Shown here: positions 8,857 to 17,594 of the stretch, piece by piece
Position numbering within the stretch: the stretch's first letter is position 1
Layout: every line of letters begins with the position of its first letter
Assembly (NCBI RefSeq): GCF_001012825.1
Contig: NZ_LCZJ02000014.1
Location: 146,015-210,014, forward strand
From: Paenibacillus etheri
GTDB taxonomy: Bacteria > Bacillota > Bacilli > Paenibacillales > Paenibacillaceae
Direction: 5' to 3'
Length of the DNA stretch: 64,000 nt
Notes under the pieces: model-generated
What the model saw: only the letters and a program-made list of their open reading frames with translations
What the model was told of the DNA's origin: nothing
Databases searched by the model: none
Position numbers and translations under genes: made by a program

Positions 8857-9408
8857 ATGAGCTGGATCTATATTGTTGCGGTAATTATCTTCGCGGTTGT
8901 ATCCAATGTGAATAAGGCTGCGAAGAACAAACCTAAAGGTGCTACACGTGGAGGAATGCCGACTTTTGGTGGAGGAGAAGAGAATCCTTTACGTCGTAAT
9001 AAGGATGTGGATGGGAGCGGAGACCACCCTGAACAGTCTAGGAGTGGGTTTCCAACTCCTGTGACTACATCCTCCCGCGAGTATGACACATCACCTGCTT
9101 TTCCAGAGCCTGCGTACATCCCAACGCCAGATTATACTACTGAAGAAGGAATGTCTTTGGAGTATGCTGATGACGGAGTTGAATTGCGCACGCAAAAAAT
9201 GCAGGAAGAGGTGCGACGTATTCAAGCTGCTTTTGATGGAATCGCGGGAGCAGATCCCAAATCAAAGAAGACGAAGAGTACATCCTCTGACACAGCTGTC
9301 CAGTCAAATAGAACAGCGAATAGGGATGAGCTACGTAATGGTGTGGTTTGGGCGGAGATTCTAGGACCTCCGCGTGCGCGTCAGCCGCATTCCACCCGAA
9401 GAACGTAA
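8857..9408 (+). CDS. Small membrane-anchored protein, conserved position after floA
   Basis: I do not recognise a named family. The 183-residue product has one N-terminal transmembrane segment (WIYIVAVIIFAVVSNVNKAA, about residues 3-22). A low-complexity Gly/Pro/Ser-rich region (about 28-95) follows, then a charged helical stretch (about 100-135) and a conserved-looking end (ELRNGVVWAEILGPPRARQP). The tail motif and operon position after floA suggest a microdomain-associated protein (inference). A terminator at 9430-9477 ends the operon. Confidence 0.65.
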   Translation: MSWIYIVAVIIFAVVSNVNKAAKNKPKGATRGGMPTFGGGEENPLRRNKDVDGSGDHPEQSRSGFPTPVTTSSREYDTSPAFPEPAYIPTPDYTTEEGMSLEYADDGVELRTQKMQEEVRRIQAAFDGIAGADPKSKKTKSTSSDTAVQSNRTANRDELRNGVVWAEILGPPRARQPHSTRRT

Positions 9409-9429
9409 TTTTCGGTCAAAGTAACAATT

Positions 9430-9477
9430 AAGCCTTGGCTTTCTTATCTTAACGATAGGAAAACCAAGGCTTTTTTT
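9430..9477 (+). terminator. Intrinsic terminator of the yqeZ-floA operon
   Basis: AAGCCTTGG pairs with CCAAGGCTT, with further pairing in the loop, and is followed by seven T. It separates the floA operon from yqfC. Confidence 0.88.
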
Positions 9478-9580
9478 ATGTTTTTTTATACCTGAAAGGT
9501 GCTCCTTTATGAGTTCTTCTCATAAACAAAAGCGTTGCCGCATAAGGTGTACAGAAGGCAGGAAGGGGGAACGTCTACTT

Positions 9581-9874
9581 ATGACCCGTATTGGCCGCAG
9601 GCTGCGGGGATGGACAAACGGGGTATTGGATTTACCACAGGACTTACTACAGGAGATGCCCCGGATCACCCTGATCGGCAATAAGGAACTGTATATCGAG
9701 AATCATCGCGGCGTGCTGCATTTCTCCTCAGGCCAGCTTAAGCTCGCGTTAGCTAAAGGATCGCTTGAAATCACGGGCGAGGATCTTGTCATTCGTAATA
9801 TTCTTGGCCAGGAGCTGGCGGTAGAAGGCATAATCGGAGAGATCAGATATAAAGAAAGCGAGGGAAAATCATGA
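9581..9874 (+). CDS. yqfC: Sporulation protein YqfC
   Basis: A 97-residue YabP/YqfC-family protein. The core DLPQDLLQEMPRITLIGNKE and the following LYIENHRGVLHFSSGQLKL match the family pattern closely. The start ATG at 9581 gives the family's usual length and is preceded by GGGGGAA; a longer frame from 9509 lacks support. YqfC and YqfD are required for sporulation, in the mother-cell regulon of Bacillus subtilis. It overlaps yqfD by ATGA, so the two are translationally coupled. Confidence 0.9.
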   Translation: MTRIGRRLRGWTNGVLDLPQDLLQEMPRITLIGNKELYIENHRGVLHFSSGQLKLALAKGSLEITGEDLVIRNILGQELAVEGIIGEIRYKESEGKS

Positions 9875-11052
9875 AGGAACCACCTCTTTCATCACTGCGG
9901 GGATCCGTTACACTGCATGTGACGGGACCTCAGGTGGAGAGATTCATTAATGTCATTTCTGAAGCAGGTATAGTGATTTGGGATGTGAGGCCCGCTGAGG
10001 GCGGCGCTTCCCTTAAGCTGCTTCTGAATGATTTTTATGTCCTCCGTCCGATTTTAAAAAAGACAGGCTGTCGGATGCACGTTTCAGGAAGAAGCGGACT
10101 GCCATTTTTGATGGCGCGGGTTTTGAAACGTAAATTTTTTGGCATGGGAATATTGGTATTCGGGATTATGCTCTTTATGTTATCTACGATGGTATGGAGC
10201 ATTAGAGTCGAGGGGAATGAAAAAATTGCGTCTGAGGATATATTGGCAGCTGCTCGCCAGGAGGGGGTATATCCTTTTCAATGGATATGGCGTCTGGATG
10301 AGCCGGACAAGCTCTCTAAGGGGCTCCTGGCCCAATTACCCGGCGTTTCATGGATAGGGGTGCAGCGGACGGGGACGAGCATTAAAATTCAGGTGGTGGA
10401 ATCTAAACAGCCGGATATCAAACCTCTACTTAGTCAGCGGCATTTGATTAGCAGAACAGATGCGGTGGTAACTGAAATATATGCGGAGCAGGGCAGGCCG
10501 GTTGTAGCGCGTAACTCACGGGTTAAAAAAGGGGATATCCTGATCTCGGGTGCTCTAGGCGATGAAGAGAATGTACAGTACGTGGTGGCTAAAGGTGAGG
10601 TTAAGGGTCTAGTATGGCATGAATACAATATAGAGGTGCCTCTTACAACAACGAATAGCTCATATACAGGGGAGCGTAAGGATCGAACCTATCTGGTGCT
10701 TGGCAAATGGGCTATCCAGCTATGGGGTTATGGCGAATCTCCTTTTGAGAAATCACGAACGCTTACTGAGCATGATCCACTGTCCTGGCGGTCCATTAAG
10801 CTGCCGCTGGGTCTAATGACTGAGAAAGAACTAGAAATTAGTGAAACGAGTGAGTCATTAACTCCTGAGTCTGGATTTGAAAAGGGGATAGAACGAGCGA
10901 AGAAGGATATTTTGGCGCGTTATGGCGTTGATAGCGTCATCAAAAGTCAAAAAGTTTTGCATGAGAAGAAAGAGAATGGTAAAGTTTATATGAAAGTGAT
11001 CTTTGAAGTAGAAGAGAAAATTTCCGAAGAACTGCCAATAGTAAACAATTGA
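9871..11052 (+). CDS. yqfD: Sporulation protein YqfD
   Basis: A 393-residue protein of full YqfD length. The N-terminal soluble part (residues 1-85) is followed by a transmembrane helix (about 91-110, MGILVFGIMLFMLSTMVWSI). A large domain predicted outside the membrane follows, with a POTRA-like start (VEGNEKIASEDILAAARQEG) and a charged C-terminal tail. YqfD is a stage IV sporulation membrane protein whose biochemical role is not established. The gene is coupled to yqfC and lies 15 bases before phoH, as in Bacillus. Confidence 0.9.
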   Translation: MKEPPLSSLRGSVTLHVTGPQVERFINVISEAGIVIWDVRPAEGGASLKLLLNDFYVLRPILKKTGCRMHVSGRSGLPFLMARVLKRKFFGMGILVFGIMLFMLSTMVWSIRVEGNEKIASEDILAAARQEGVYPFQWIWRLDEPDKLSKGLLAQLPGVSWIGVQRTGTSIKIQVVESKQPDIKPLLSQRHLISRTDAVVTEIYAEQGRPVVARNSRVKKGDILISGALGDEENVQYVVAKGEVKGLVWHEYNIEVPLTTTNSSYTGERKDRTYLVLGKWAIQLWGYGESPFEKSRTLTEHDPLSWRSIKLPLGLMTEKELEISETSESLTPESGFEKGIERAKKDILARYGVDSVIKSQKVLHEKKENGKVYMKVIFEVEEKISEELPIVNN

Positions 11053-11067
11053 GGAGAATGAGGCTAC

Positions 11068-12039
11068 TTGTCAGAACAGACTGCAAGCATTCGTATTACT
11101 TTGCAAAATGCGGGAGAAGCGCAATCGCTGTTCGGCCCGCAAGATGGATTCCTGAAAATCATCGAGAGTGAAATTCCTGCTATTATTGATTCCCGTGAAG
11201 CAGAGTTAACGATACGTGGTGCGGAGCGGGAAGTAGACATGCTGGGACAATTGTTTAATGTGCTGCTGTCCCTCGTTCGGAGCGGTTACATACTTACTGA
11301 ACGTGATGTGCAGTACGCTGTGGAGCTGGCGAAAGACTTTCGAGCCGATCAGCTGCTCGATTTGTTCAAGGGAGAAATTACAACAACTTTTCGCGGAAAG
11401 CCTATCCGTGTCAAAACGATTGGCCAGAAGCATTATGTGACAACGATCAAGAAGCGTGATATTGTATTCGGAATCGGTCCTGCAGGAACGGGTAAGACCT
11501 ACTTGGCGGTAGTGCTTGCAGTTACGGCACTAAAAGAAGGTTCTGTTAAGCGTATCATTCTTACGCGCCCAGCAGTAGAAGCAGGAGAGAGTCTAGGGTT
11601 CCTCCCAGGGGATTTGCAAGAAAAGGTAGATCCATACCTCCGTCCGTTATATGATGCCTTATACGACGTTATGGGGCCTGATCAGGTGGCTAAGGCGCTT
11701 GAACGGGGATTGATTGAAATTGCTCCGCTCGCTTACATGCGTGGTCGTACGCTGGATGATTCATTTATTATTTTGGATGAAGCCCAGAATACAACGCCTG
11801 AGCAAATGAAAATGTTTTTGACTCGACTCGGCTTCGGGTCCAAAATGGTGATTACGGGTGACGTTACCCAGATTGACCTGCCTCGCGGCAAGAAATCCGG
11901 TTTGATTGAGGCTAAAGCGATTTTATCCGGCATAGAAGAACTCGGTTTTGTTTATTTTGTGGAGCAGGATGTAGTACGGCATTCCCTGGTGCAGAAAATT
12001 ATCGTTGCCTATGACCGCTCTGCCGAAAACCTCCAATAA
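11068..12039 (+). CDS. phoH: PhoH-family ATPase
   Basis: A 323-residue PhoH-like P-loop protein. An N-terminal RNA-binding-like region (about 1-110) precedes the ATPase core with Walker A GPAGTGKT (about 137-144), LTRPAVEAGE, YMRGRTLDDSFIILDEAQN with Walker B, and MVITGDVTQIDLP. The start is TTG after GAGGAGAATGAGG. PhoH proteins are linked to RNA metabolism, and this one sits in the conserved phoH-pgpH-ybeY-dgkA-era run. A second PhoH-domain protein (PIN fusion) is at 47472. Confidence 0.95.
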   Translation: MSEQTASIRITLQNAGEAQSLFGPQDGFLKIIESEIPAIIDSREAELTIRGAEREVDMLGQLFNVLLSLVRSGYILTERDVQYAVELAKDFRADQLLDLFKGEITTTFRGKPIRVKTIGQKHYVTTIKKRDIVFGIGPAGTGKTYLAVVLAVTALKEGSVKRIILTRPAVEAGESLGFLPGDLQEKVDPYLRPLYDALYDVMGPDQVAKALERGLIEIAPLAYMRGRTLDDSFIILDEAQNTTPEQMKMFLTRLGFGSKMVITGDVTQIDLPRGKKSGLIEAKAILSGIEELGFVYFVEQDVVRHSLVQKIIVAYDRSAENLQ

Positions 12040-12053
12040 AGGGGATTGTCTTC

Positions 12054-14309
12054 ATGGCTTCAAAGCAACCATCTAAATTAAGCGGATTTGTATATACGAA
12101 TAACGGGTGGAAGTATAGCGCAGTGACACGCTATGCTCTTTTCCTGTTACTCGGACTGGTGTTCTACTTTAGCTTGTCGCCAGATCTGCTTCCTAAAAAA
12201 TATGATATTAAAGAGGATACTTACAGCGCAAAGGAAATAACGGCACCTAAACAAATTAAGGACAAGAAAGCTACATTAAAAGCGGCGGAAGAAGCAGCCG
12301 AAAGTGTATCACCAAAATATAAAATCATCCCCATGAGGGTTGATAACCTAGTTACCTCACTACTGGACCGGATTGACCGCCTCAACCAGGATGATTTGGT
12401 TCCACAAAGCGAAAAAGTCTCTATTTACAAGGATGTGATTCCGGAGCGAGCCAATGACTTCATTCTGAACTTTATAAATTCGAGCCGCAACTCAAACACT
12501 TATTCCGATACGCTGCTAGATGAGATGCAATCTGTTATTAAAGAGCAGACCTATGTCATTCCGGAAGAGACTTATATTAAGATTCCACGGCTGACCTCTC
12601 AGGACTTTATCGAAATGAAATCTGTAGCACGAGATATTGTAACAAGGCTGATGAATGATCAGATCACGGATGCGCAGTCTGCACGTGCCAAAGTGGCGGA
12701 GCAGGTAAGTATCAGTTCTTTGAGTCAGCGCACAGCACGTGAGGTTGTGCAGGAATTAGTGAGACTCGTGATTACAAGCAATAAGTTCTATGATGAAGAT
12801 GCAACGAAGGAAGCGAAGGTACAGGCGCGTGAGAACACGCCTGATGTGTTCATTGAACAAGGGGAAGTCCTCGTCGCTAAAGGGCAAAAAATCACTCCAG
12901 AGCTGTACGCCCTTTTGGATGAGAATGGCCTGCTCAACAACGAGGTCAACTATTGGCCTCAGGTTGGATTGCTGCTGCTTGCTACCATGTTATCTGCAGG
13001 TCTGATGGTATTCATCCGTTATTCGGGAGGCACTTCAGGCTTCAAGTATAATAACTCCCAATTATTGATGCTGGTGCTTGTATTTGTTATTACGATTATC
13101 TCCTTGCGATTGACCGCAATTTTGCAGACGGATGTCCATTCCTATCTCGGGTATCTGGCACCGGTAGCTATCGGCGCTATGCTGATCACGATGCTTTTGG
13201 ATATGACATTAGCATATTTCTGTTCTATTCTGATCAGTATACTCGCCAGTATCATTTTGAATGTTCAGCAGAATTCGGTGTTTGATTTTACCTTTGGCTT
13301 CTTTTCGATTGTTGTTTGTTATGTGGCTATTTTTGCCACTCACCGTGCAGGCCAACGCTCCACATTGTTAAAAGGTGGAATTATGGTTTCCCTTTTTGGT
13401 TGTGTGACCGTGTTTATGCTGACCCTATTAGCTGGTGGAGAATGGAAAGATGTTAGCACGCTGTATGCCGTTGGTTTTGCTTTTGCGAGTGGACTTTTGA
13501 CTGCGGTGCTTGTGATAGGTCTGATGCCTTTCTTTGAAGCTACCTTTGGCATTCTATCTGCACTGAAGCTGGTAGAGTTGTCTAATCCGAACCATCCCTT
13601 ATTGCGTAAGCTTCTTACGGAAACCCCGGGAACCTATCACCATAGCGTAATGGTAGGTAACCTGTCAGAGGCTGCCGCAGAAGCGATTGGAGCAGATGGT
13701 CTACTGTGCCGGGTAGGATCGTATTATCATGATATTGGCAAAACAAAACGTCCGTTTTATTTTATTGAGAATCAGAATAATATGGAAAACCCGCATGACT
13801 CTATTGAGCCGAAGCTTAGTAAATCTATCATTGTGGCCCACGCCCGCGATGGGGTGGAAATGCAACGTGAATATAAGCTGCCCAAACCGATTCGTGATAT
13901 TGCCGAGCAGCATCATGGAACTACGTTCCTGCATTATTTTTACCATAAGGCCTTGAAGCTGGCGGAAGAAAAGGGTGTTGAGCCTGATTTTACCGAGGAA
14001 GATTTCCGTTATCCTGGCCCGAAAGCTCAGTCGAAGGAATCGGCTGTTGTAGGAATCGCCGACAGTGTTGAAGCTGCGGTGCGATCCTTGCGCAAACCAA
14101 CCGTCCTTCAGGTGGAAACGATGATTGAGAAAATTATTAAAAGTCGACTGGATGATCATCAGTTTGACGAATGTGATTTAACGATTAAAGAATTGGACAT
14201 TATTGCACGGACGCTGAAAGAAACGGTCATGGGTATTTTCCATTCACGGATCGAATACCCAGAAGATGTGCGTAAGCCGAAAAAAGAGGAAGGGGCAGCT
14301 AACCCATGA
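12054..14309 (+). CDS. pgpH: Cyclic-di-AMP phosphodiesterase PgpH (YqfF), 7TM-HD family
   Basis: A 751-residue membrane protein with all the expected parts: an N-terminal helix (about 27-43), a long extracytoplasmic 7TMR-HDED domain (about 45-295), a seven-helix bundle (about 300-510), and a cytosolic HD domain. The HD domain shows TYHHSVMVGNLSEAAAEAIG (about 526-545), YYHDIGK (about 555-561) and AEQHHGT. PgpH hydrolyses c-di-AMP to pApA and so helps set turgor and wall homeostasis. It overlaps ybeY by four bases. Confidence 0.95.
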   Translation: MASKQPSKLSGFVYTNNGWKYSAVTRYALFLLLGLVFYFSLSPDLLPKKYDIKEDTYSAKEITAPKQIKDKKATLKAAEEAAESVSPKYKIIPMRVDNLVTSLLDRIDRLNQDDLVPQSEKVSIYKDVIPERANDFILNFINSSRNSNTYSDTLLDEMQSVIKEQTYVIPEETYIKIPRLTSQDFIEMKSVARDIVTRLMNDQITDAQSARAKVAEQVSISSLSQRTAREVVQELVRLVITSNKFYDEDATKEAKVQARENTPDVFIEQGEVLVAKGQKITPELYALLDENGLLNNEVNYWPQVGLLLLATMLSAGLMVFIRYSGGTSGFKYNNSQLLMLVLVFVITIISLRLTAILQTDVHSYLGYLAPVAIGAMLITMLLDMTLAYFCSILISILASIILNVQQNSVFDFTFGFFSIVVCYVAIFATHRAGQRSTLLKGGIMVSLFGCVTVFMLTLLAGGEWKDVSTLYAVGFAFASGLLTAVLVIGLMPFFEATFGILSALKLVELSNPNHPLLRKLLTETPGTYHHSVMVGNLSEAAAEAIGADGLLCRVGSYYHDIGKTKRPFYFIENQNNMENPHDSIEPKLSKSIIVAHARDGVEMQREYKLPKPIRDIAEQHHGTTFLHYFYHKALKLAEEKGVEPDFTEEDFRYPGPKAQSKESAVVGIADSVEAAVRSLRKPTVLQVETMIEKIIKSRLDDHQFDECDLTIKELDIIARTLKETVMGIFHSRIEYPEDVRKPKKEEGAANP

Positions 14310-14803
14310 GTTTGGAGATCGTTTGGGATAACGAGCAAGAAGAATACGAGATAAAGGACGATCTCATAGCACTGCTGGAGAGCATTTTGCAAAAAGCAGG
14401 TGAAGCAGAGGGGATCGATCAGGGAGAGGTTGCACTTACTTTTGTCGATAACACTCGTATTCATGAGTTGAACTTGGAGTACCGGGGAATTGATCGTCCG
14501 ACGGACGTACTTTCTTTTGCGATGAATGAAAGCGGAGAGGACGAGCTGGACATTATATACGAAGTAGAAGAAGGCGAAGCGCTGGAAGATGTTCCCGACG
14601 TACTGGGAGATATCATCATTTCCGTTACTCGTGCTCAAGAGCAAGCAGATGAATATGGTCATTCGCTGGAGCGTGAGTTAGGTTTCCTCTTTGTGCACGG
14701 ATTTCTGCACTTGTTAGGATATGATCATCAGGATGAAGCTTCAGAGGCAGAGATGATGTCTAAGCAAGAGAACGTACTAGCTCAGGTTGGGTTGACTCGC
14801 TAA
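14306..14803 (+). CDS. ybeY: Endoribonuclease/rRNA maturation factor YbeY
   Basis: A 165-residue YbeY protein with the metal-binding motif HGFLHLLGYDH (three His) near residues 132-142 and the family signature NLEYRGIDRPTDVLSFAM. YbeY is needed for 16S rRNA 3'-end maturation and ribosome quality control. It overlaps pgpH upstream and shares one base with dgkA downstream, the standard Bacillales order before era. Confidence 0.95.
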   Translation: MSLEIVWDNEQEEYEIKDDLIALLESILQKAGEAEGIDQGEVALTFVDNTRIHELNLEYRGIDRPTDVLSFAMNESGEDELDIIYEVEEGEALEDVPDVLGDIIISVTRAQEQADEYGHSLERELGFLFVHGFLHLLGYDHQDEASEAEMMSKQENVLAQVGLTR

Positions 14804-15198
14804 TGGTGAAGAACACGGCGGTAGGACACAAGAAGTTCTGGCACTCTTTTCGGTTTGCATCGCAAGGCATCGTGTCGGCATTCAAATCCGAGCTTAATAT
14901 GAAGGTGCATTGCTGTTTGGCTGTGGTTGTACTTGTTGCCGCTGCCGTGTTCAGACTTCCGCTGGCCAGTTGGATGTTGCTGCTCTTCTCAATCACGCTT
15001 GTCTTAACCGCTGAGCTGCTCAATACGGCAATTGAAGCGACGGTAGACCTGATCTCGCCGGAGATTCATCCACTGGCTAAGAGAGCAAAAGATACCGCCG
15101 CAGGAGCTGTGCTTCTTACGGCGGTGTTTGCTGTCTTGGTTGGGGTTTATGTTTTTTATCACCCGGTGATGGACTGGATTAGCGGAATTATGTCATAA
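14803..15198 (+). CDS. dgkA: Diacylglycerol/undecaprenol kinase DgkA
   Basis: A 131-residue small integral membrane kinase with three hydrophobic helices (about 36-52, 56-76, 104-125) and the catalytic signature ELLNTAIEATVDL (about 72-84), followed by AKDTAAGAVLL. In Gram-positives this family phosphorylates mainly undecaprenol, feeding the lipid carrier pool for cell-wall synthesis. The start codon shares a base with the ybeY stop. It is the last gene before the tandem hairpin repeats at 15281. Confidence 0.93.
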   Translation: MVKNTAVGHKKFWHSFRFASQGIVSAFKSELNMKVHCCLAVVVLVAAAVFRLPLASWMLLLFSITLVLTAELLNTAIEATVDLISPEIHPLAKRAKDTAAGAVLLTAVFAVLVGVYVFYHPVMDWISGIMS

Positions 15199-15280
15199 TC
15201 AGGTTACAATTCAATTCAGGGGAGAGGCGGACCCGCGTTTTGCGATTCCGCCTCTTTGGTTACTGGATGTTTAGGAAGCG

Positions 15281-15451
15281 AGTTTTGTACGAAGAAAATT
15301 CAATGAAGTAACGCTAACAAAACTAAGTAGATGCTTTAGAAGTAAGTTTTGTCGAAGAGATTCCACGATGTAACGCTATACAAAACTAAGTAGATGCTTT
15401 CGAAGTGAGTTTTGTACGAAGTGATTCCACGATGTAGCGCTAAACAAAACT
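15281..15451 (+). repeat. Three tandem ~64-bp hairpin units in the cdd leader
   Basis: Units at 15281-15324, 15345-15387 and 15408-15451 each begin AGTTTTGT and end ACAAAACT, so each can fold into a hairpin. Inside they share CGAAG and GTARCGCT. Similar spacers of about 20 bases (AGTAGATGCTT) separate them, giving a 63-64 base period. The last unit runs straight into the cdd ribosome-binding site (TTTAGGAGG). Related units lie before ahcY at 62221-62329. Confidence 0.85.
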
Positions 15452-15467
15452 TTAGGAGGACCCAAAT

Positions 15468-15887
15468 ATGGAATCCACTCTTCTCATGCAAGAAGCGATA
15501 AAAGCACGTGCTAAGGCATATATTCCTTACTCCCGATTCGGAGTTGGAGCCGCCCTTCTTGATCAGGATGGTCATATTCATCACGGATGTAATGTGGAAA
15601 ACGCTGCTTTTGGCCCGACGAATTGTGCGGAGCGGACAGCGTTATTCCGTGCTATCGCTGACGGTCATGCTATCGGTTCTTTTAAGGCAATCGCCGTTGT
15701 TGCCGATTCCGATGGTCCCGTATCACCTTGCGGTGTGTGCCGCCAAGTTATGATTGAGTTGTGTTCACCCGACATGAAGGTTATCCTTGGAAACATGAAG
15801 GGTGATATTGTTGAGACCACGGTGGGAGAATTACTCCCCGGCGCTTTTGGTCCCGTAGATCTGAGGCAAGGACAAGCTCCGGAGTAA
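15468..15887 (+). CDS. cdd: Cytidine deaminase
   Basis: A 139-residue homotetrameric-type cytidine deaminase. Zinc-site motifs are complete: CNVENAAFGPTNCAERTA, holding a zinc Cys and the AE catalytic pair region, and PCGVCRQ with the other two Cys. It deaminates cytidine and deoxycytidine to the uridine forms in pyrimidine salvage. The ATG follows TTTAGGAGG; that site directly abuts the third tandem hairpin unit, an arrangement repeated at ahcY. The cdd-era order is conserved in Bacillales. Confidence 0.95.
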   Translation: MESTLLMQEAIKARAKAYIPYSRFGVGAALLDQDGHIHHGCNVENAAFGPTNCAERTALFRAIADGHAIGSFKAIAVVADSDGPVSPCGVCRQVMIELCSPDMKVILGNMKGDIVETTVGELLPGAFGPVDLRQGQAPE

Positions 15888-16408
15888 ATTGAGGCTCGTT
15901 GTTAGCGTGAGTGAGCTGCTTTAATTGCACAGAATACAATTTGAACACCAAAAACATAACATAAGCTCAAATCAACTGTACAAAATACACTTAAAAGGGT
16001 TCCAGCTCTTTCAAGTTAGGCTAAACTGGTGCAAACTGAGTGTTAGAGGAGTAACGTTAATAAGCGATGCGGCGTATAGCCGCCAGCGATTCCTAGCACA
16101 ATGTAAATTGTAAACCTGCCTGTAGTCGCTCATTTCAGTAGCTTTGCCTACCACGGCGTGCTTCAAGCGAGCCATGTGAATAAGTCACAGTGAAGCGTGT
16201 TCCCAACAGGGGACGAAAGCGCTCATGCACTATCGCCCCTCTAATCCCGCCGGACGTTGCAGGTACGCCCATTTCCGGGTGTCCAGAGGGCGGAGCCCTT
16301 GGGGTCCCCCTTGGCTAAGGGGGATTTAGGGGGATCGAAAAAGCTTTTAAAAAAGATTGAATGATTCAAAAAGATTGAACTAGAAGGAAAGTATGGAAGG
16401 AAGATAAT
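15888..16408. other. Long non-coding gap between cdd and era
   Basis: No credible gene is seen in 521 bases. The first 100 bases hold two related short motifs (GCACAGAATACAAT near 15928 and CTGTACAAAATACA near 15977). From about 16110 the composition becomes GC-rich and structured, ending in two GC hairpins at 16283-16323. The era ribosome-binding site GGAAGGAAG is at the end. The GC-rich part looks like a repeat or mobile remnant of unknown origin. Confidence 0.5.
16283..16323. repeat. Paired GC-rich hairpins upstream of era
   Basis: CCAGAGGGCGGAGCCCTTGG (16283-16302) and CCCCCTTGGCTAAGGGGG (16306-16323) are two adjacent self-complementary segments, followed by ATTTAGGGGGATC. Their sharp GC contrast with the flanks suggests a dispersed repeat rather than a local terminator. 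Confidence 0.5.
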
Positions 16409-17302
16409 ATGAAATTCAAATCAGGCTTTGTCGCAATTATCGGCAGACCGAACGTAGGTAAATCGACACTCATGAACCAGGTTATTGGACAGAAGATTGC
16501 AATCATGTCGGATAAGCCACAGACCACTAGAAACAAAATCCATGGGGTCTATACAACGAATAATTCGCAAATCGTGTTTCTGGACACACCAGGTATTCAT
16601 AAAAGACAATCCAAGCTAGGCGATTACATGAACCAAACTGCAATGAGCACGCTAGGTGAAGTTGAAGCTGTGTTGTTCCTAGTGGACGCTGCAGACGGTT
16701 TGGGCGGTGGAGACCGATACATTGCTGAGCAATTAAACGGACTTAAGACACCAGTTATTCTTGTGCTCAACAAGATCGATAAAATAGAGCCGGAAGCATT
16801 GCTCCCACTTATGGCTGAGTATAACAAGCTGCATAGTTTTGCTGAAATCATTCCGATTTCGGCTAAGATGGGCAGCAATGTTAACACGCTGTTAGAGCAA
16901 GTCGCTAAGTATTTGCCAGAAGGTCCACAATACTACCCAGAAGATCAAATTACGGATCACCCTGAGCAATTTGTGTGCGCAGAACTAATTCGTGAGAAGA
17001 TTCTGCATTTGACGCGCGAAGAAGTACCACATTCCATTGCTGTGGCTATCGAAGATATGAGGGTTGAGCCGAATGGTGTGGTGCATGTGTCTGCCGTTAT
17101 TTTTGTCGAACGTGATTCTCAGAAGGGGATCATCATCGGTAAGCAAGGTGCGCTGTTGAAAGAGGTTGGAAGACGCGCTCGGACAGACATTGAGAACCTT
17201 TTGGGTTCGAAGATTTTTCTGGAGCTATGGGTAAAAGTGAAAAAAGACTGGCGTAATCAGGACCGCGTTCTGCGGGATTTGGGCTTCCATAAAGACCTTT
17301 AA
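16409..17302 (+). CDS. era: GTPase Era
   Basis: A 297-residue Era GTPase with G1 GRPNVGKST (about residues 11-19), G3 DTPG, G4 NKID (about 124-127) and a C-terminal KH domain with [13 protein letters not shown] (about 241-253). Era binds the 3' end of 16S rRNA and controls 30S assembly. The ATG follows GGAAGGAAGATAAT. It lies in the conserved cdd-era-yqzL-recO series. Confidence 0.97.
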   Translation: MKFKSGFVAIIGRPNVGKSTLMNQVIGQKIAIMSDKPQTTRNKIHGVYTTNNSQIVFLDTPGIHKRQSKLGDYMNQTAMSTLGEVEAVLFLVDAADGLGGGDRYIAEQLNGLKTPVILVLNKIDKIEPEALLPLMAEYNKLHSFAEIIPISAKMGSNVNTLLEQVAKYLPEGPQYYPEDQITDHPEQFVCAELIREKILHLTREEVPHSIAVAIEDMRVEPNGVVHVSAVIFVERDSQKGIIIGKQGALLKEVGRRARTDIENLLGSKIFLELWVKVKKDWRNQDRVLRDLGFHKDL

Positions 17303-17414
17303 GATCTATATCCGTCATTCCTCGTTTGGCAGGAATTGCAAGGATAGAACCTGGCTCATCGCACATCCTAATTCTTGAAGAGACATCGTCTTTCCCAAGA
17401 AAGGATGAATACGA

Positions 17415-17558
17415 ATGCGGAACTTTTCGTGGAAGTATTTTGCAATGACAGGAGACGTCGATGCTTACCTGCTATACAAGGAAGCTGGCCTTCCACTTGA
17501 AGATAGTGTATTACAGCTAGTGGAAGAAGAGAAGGTCTATGATGAAGAAGCGCAATAA
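17415..17558 (+). CDS. yqzL: YqzL-family small protein
   Basis: A 47-residue ORF starting MRNFSWKYFAMTGDVDAYLL and ending EEKVYDEEAQ, which matches the YqzL family found between era and recO in Bacillales. AAAGGA lies about ten bases before the ATG. No function is established for the family. The conserved location and clean ribosome-binding site make it a real gene despite its size. Confidence 0.88.
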   Translation: MRNFSWKYFAMTGDVDAYLLYKEAGLPLEDSVLQLVEEEKVYDEEAQ

Positions 17559-17594
17559 GGACTGGTTGCTTGCCGAATGGTTGGGGGAAGAGGC

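Noticed and set aside
13701-14159. 152-codon minus-strand frame within pgpH
   Set aside because: It is antisense to the conserved HD domain and has no start signal.
15281-15451. Possible CRISPR array
   Set aside because: Only three units, the spacers resemble each other, each unit is itself a long hairpin, and no cas genes are present.
15925-16113. Short open frame in the cdd-era gap
   Set aside because: It lacks a ribosome-binding site and crosses a change in base composition; no protein features are visible.
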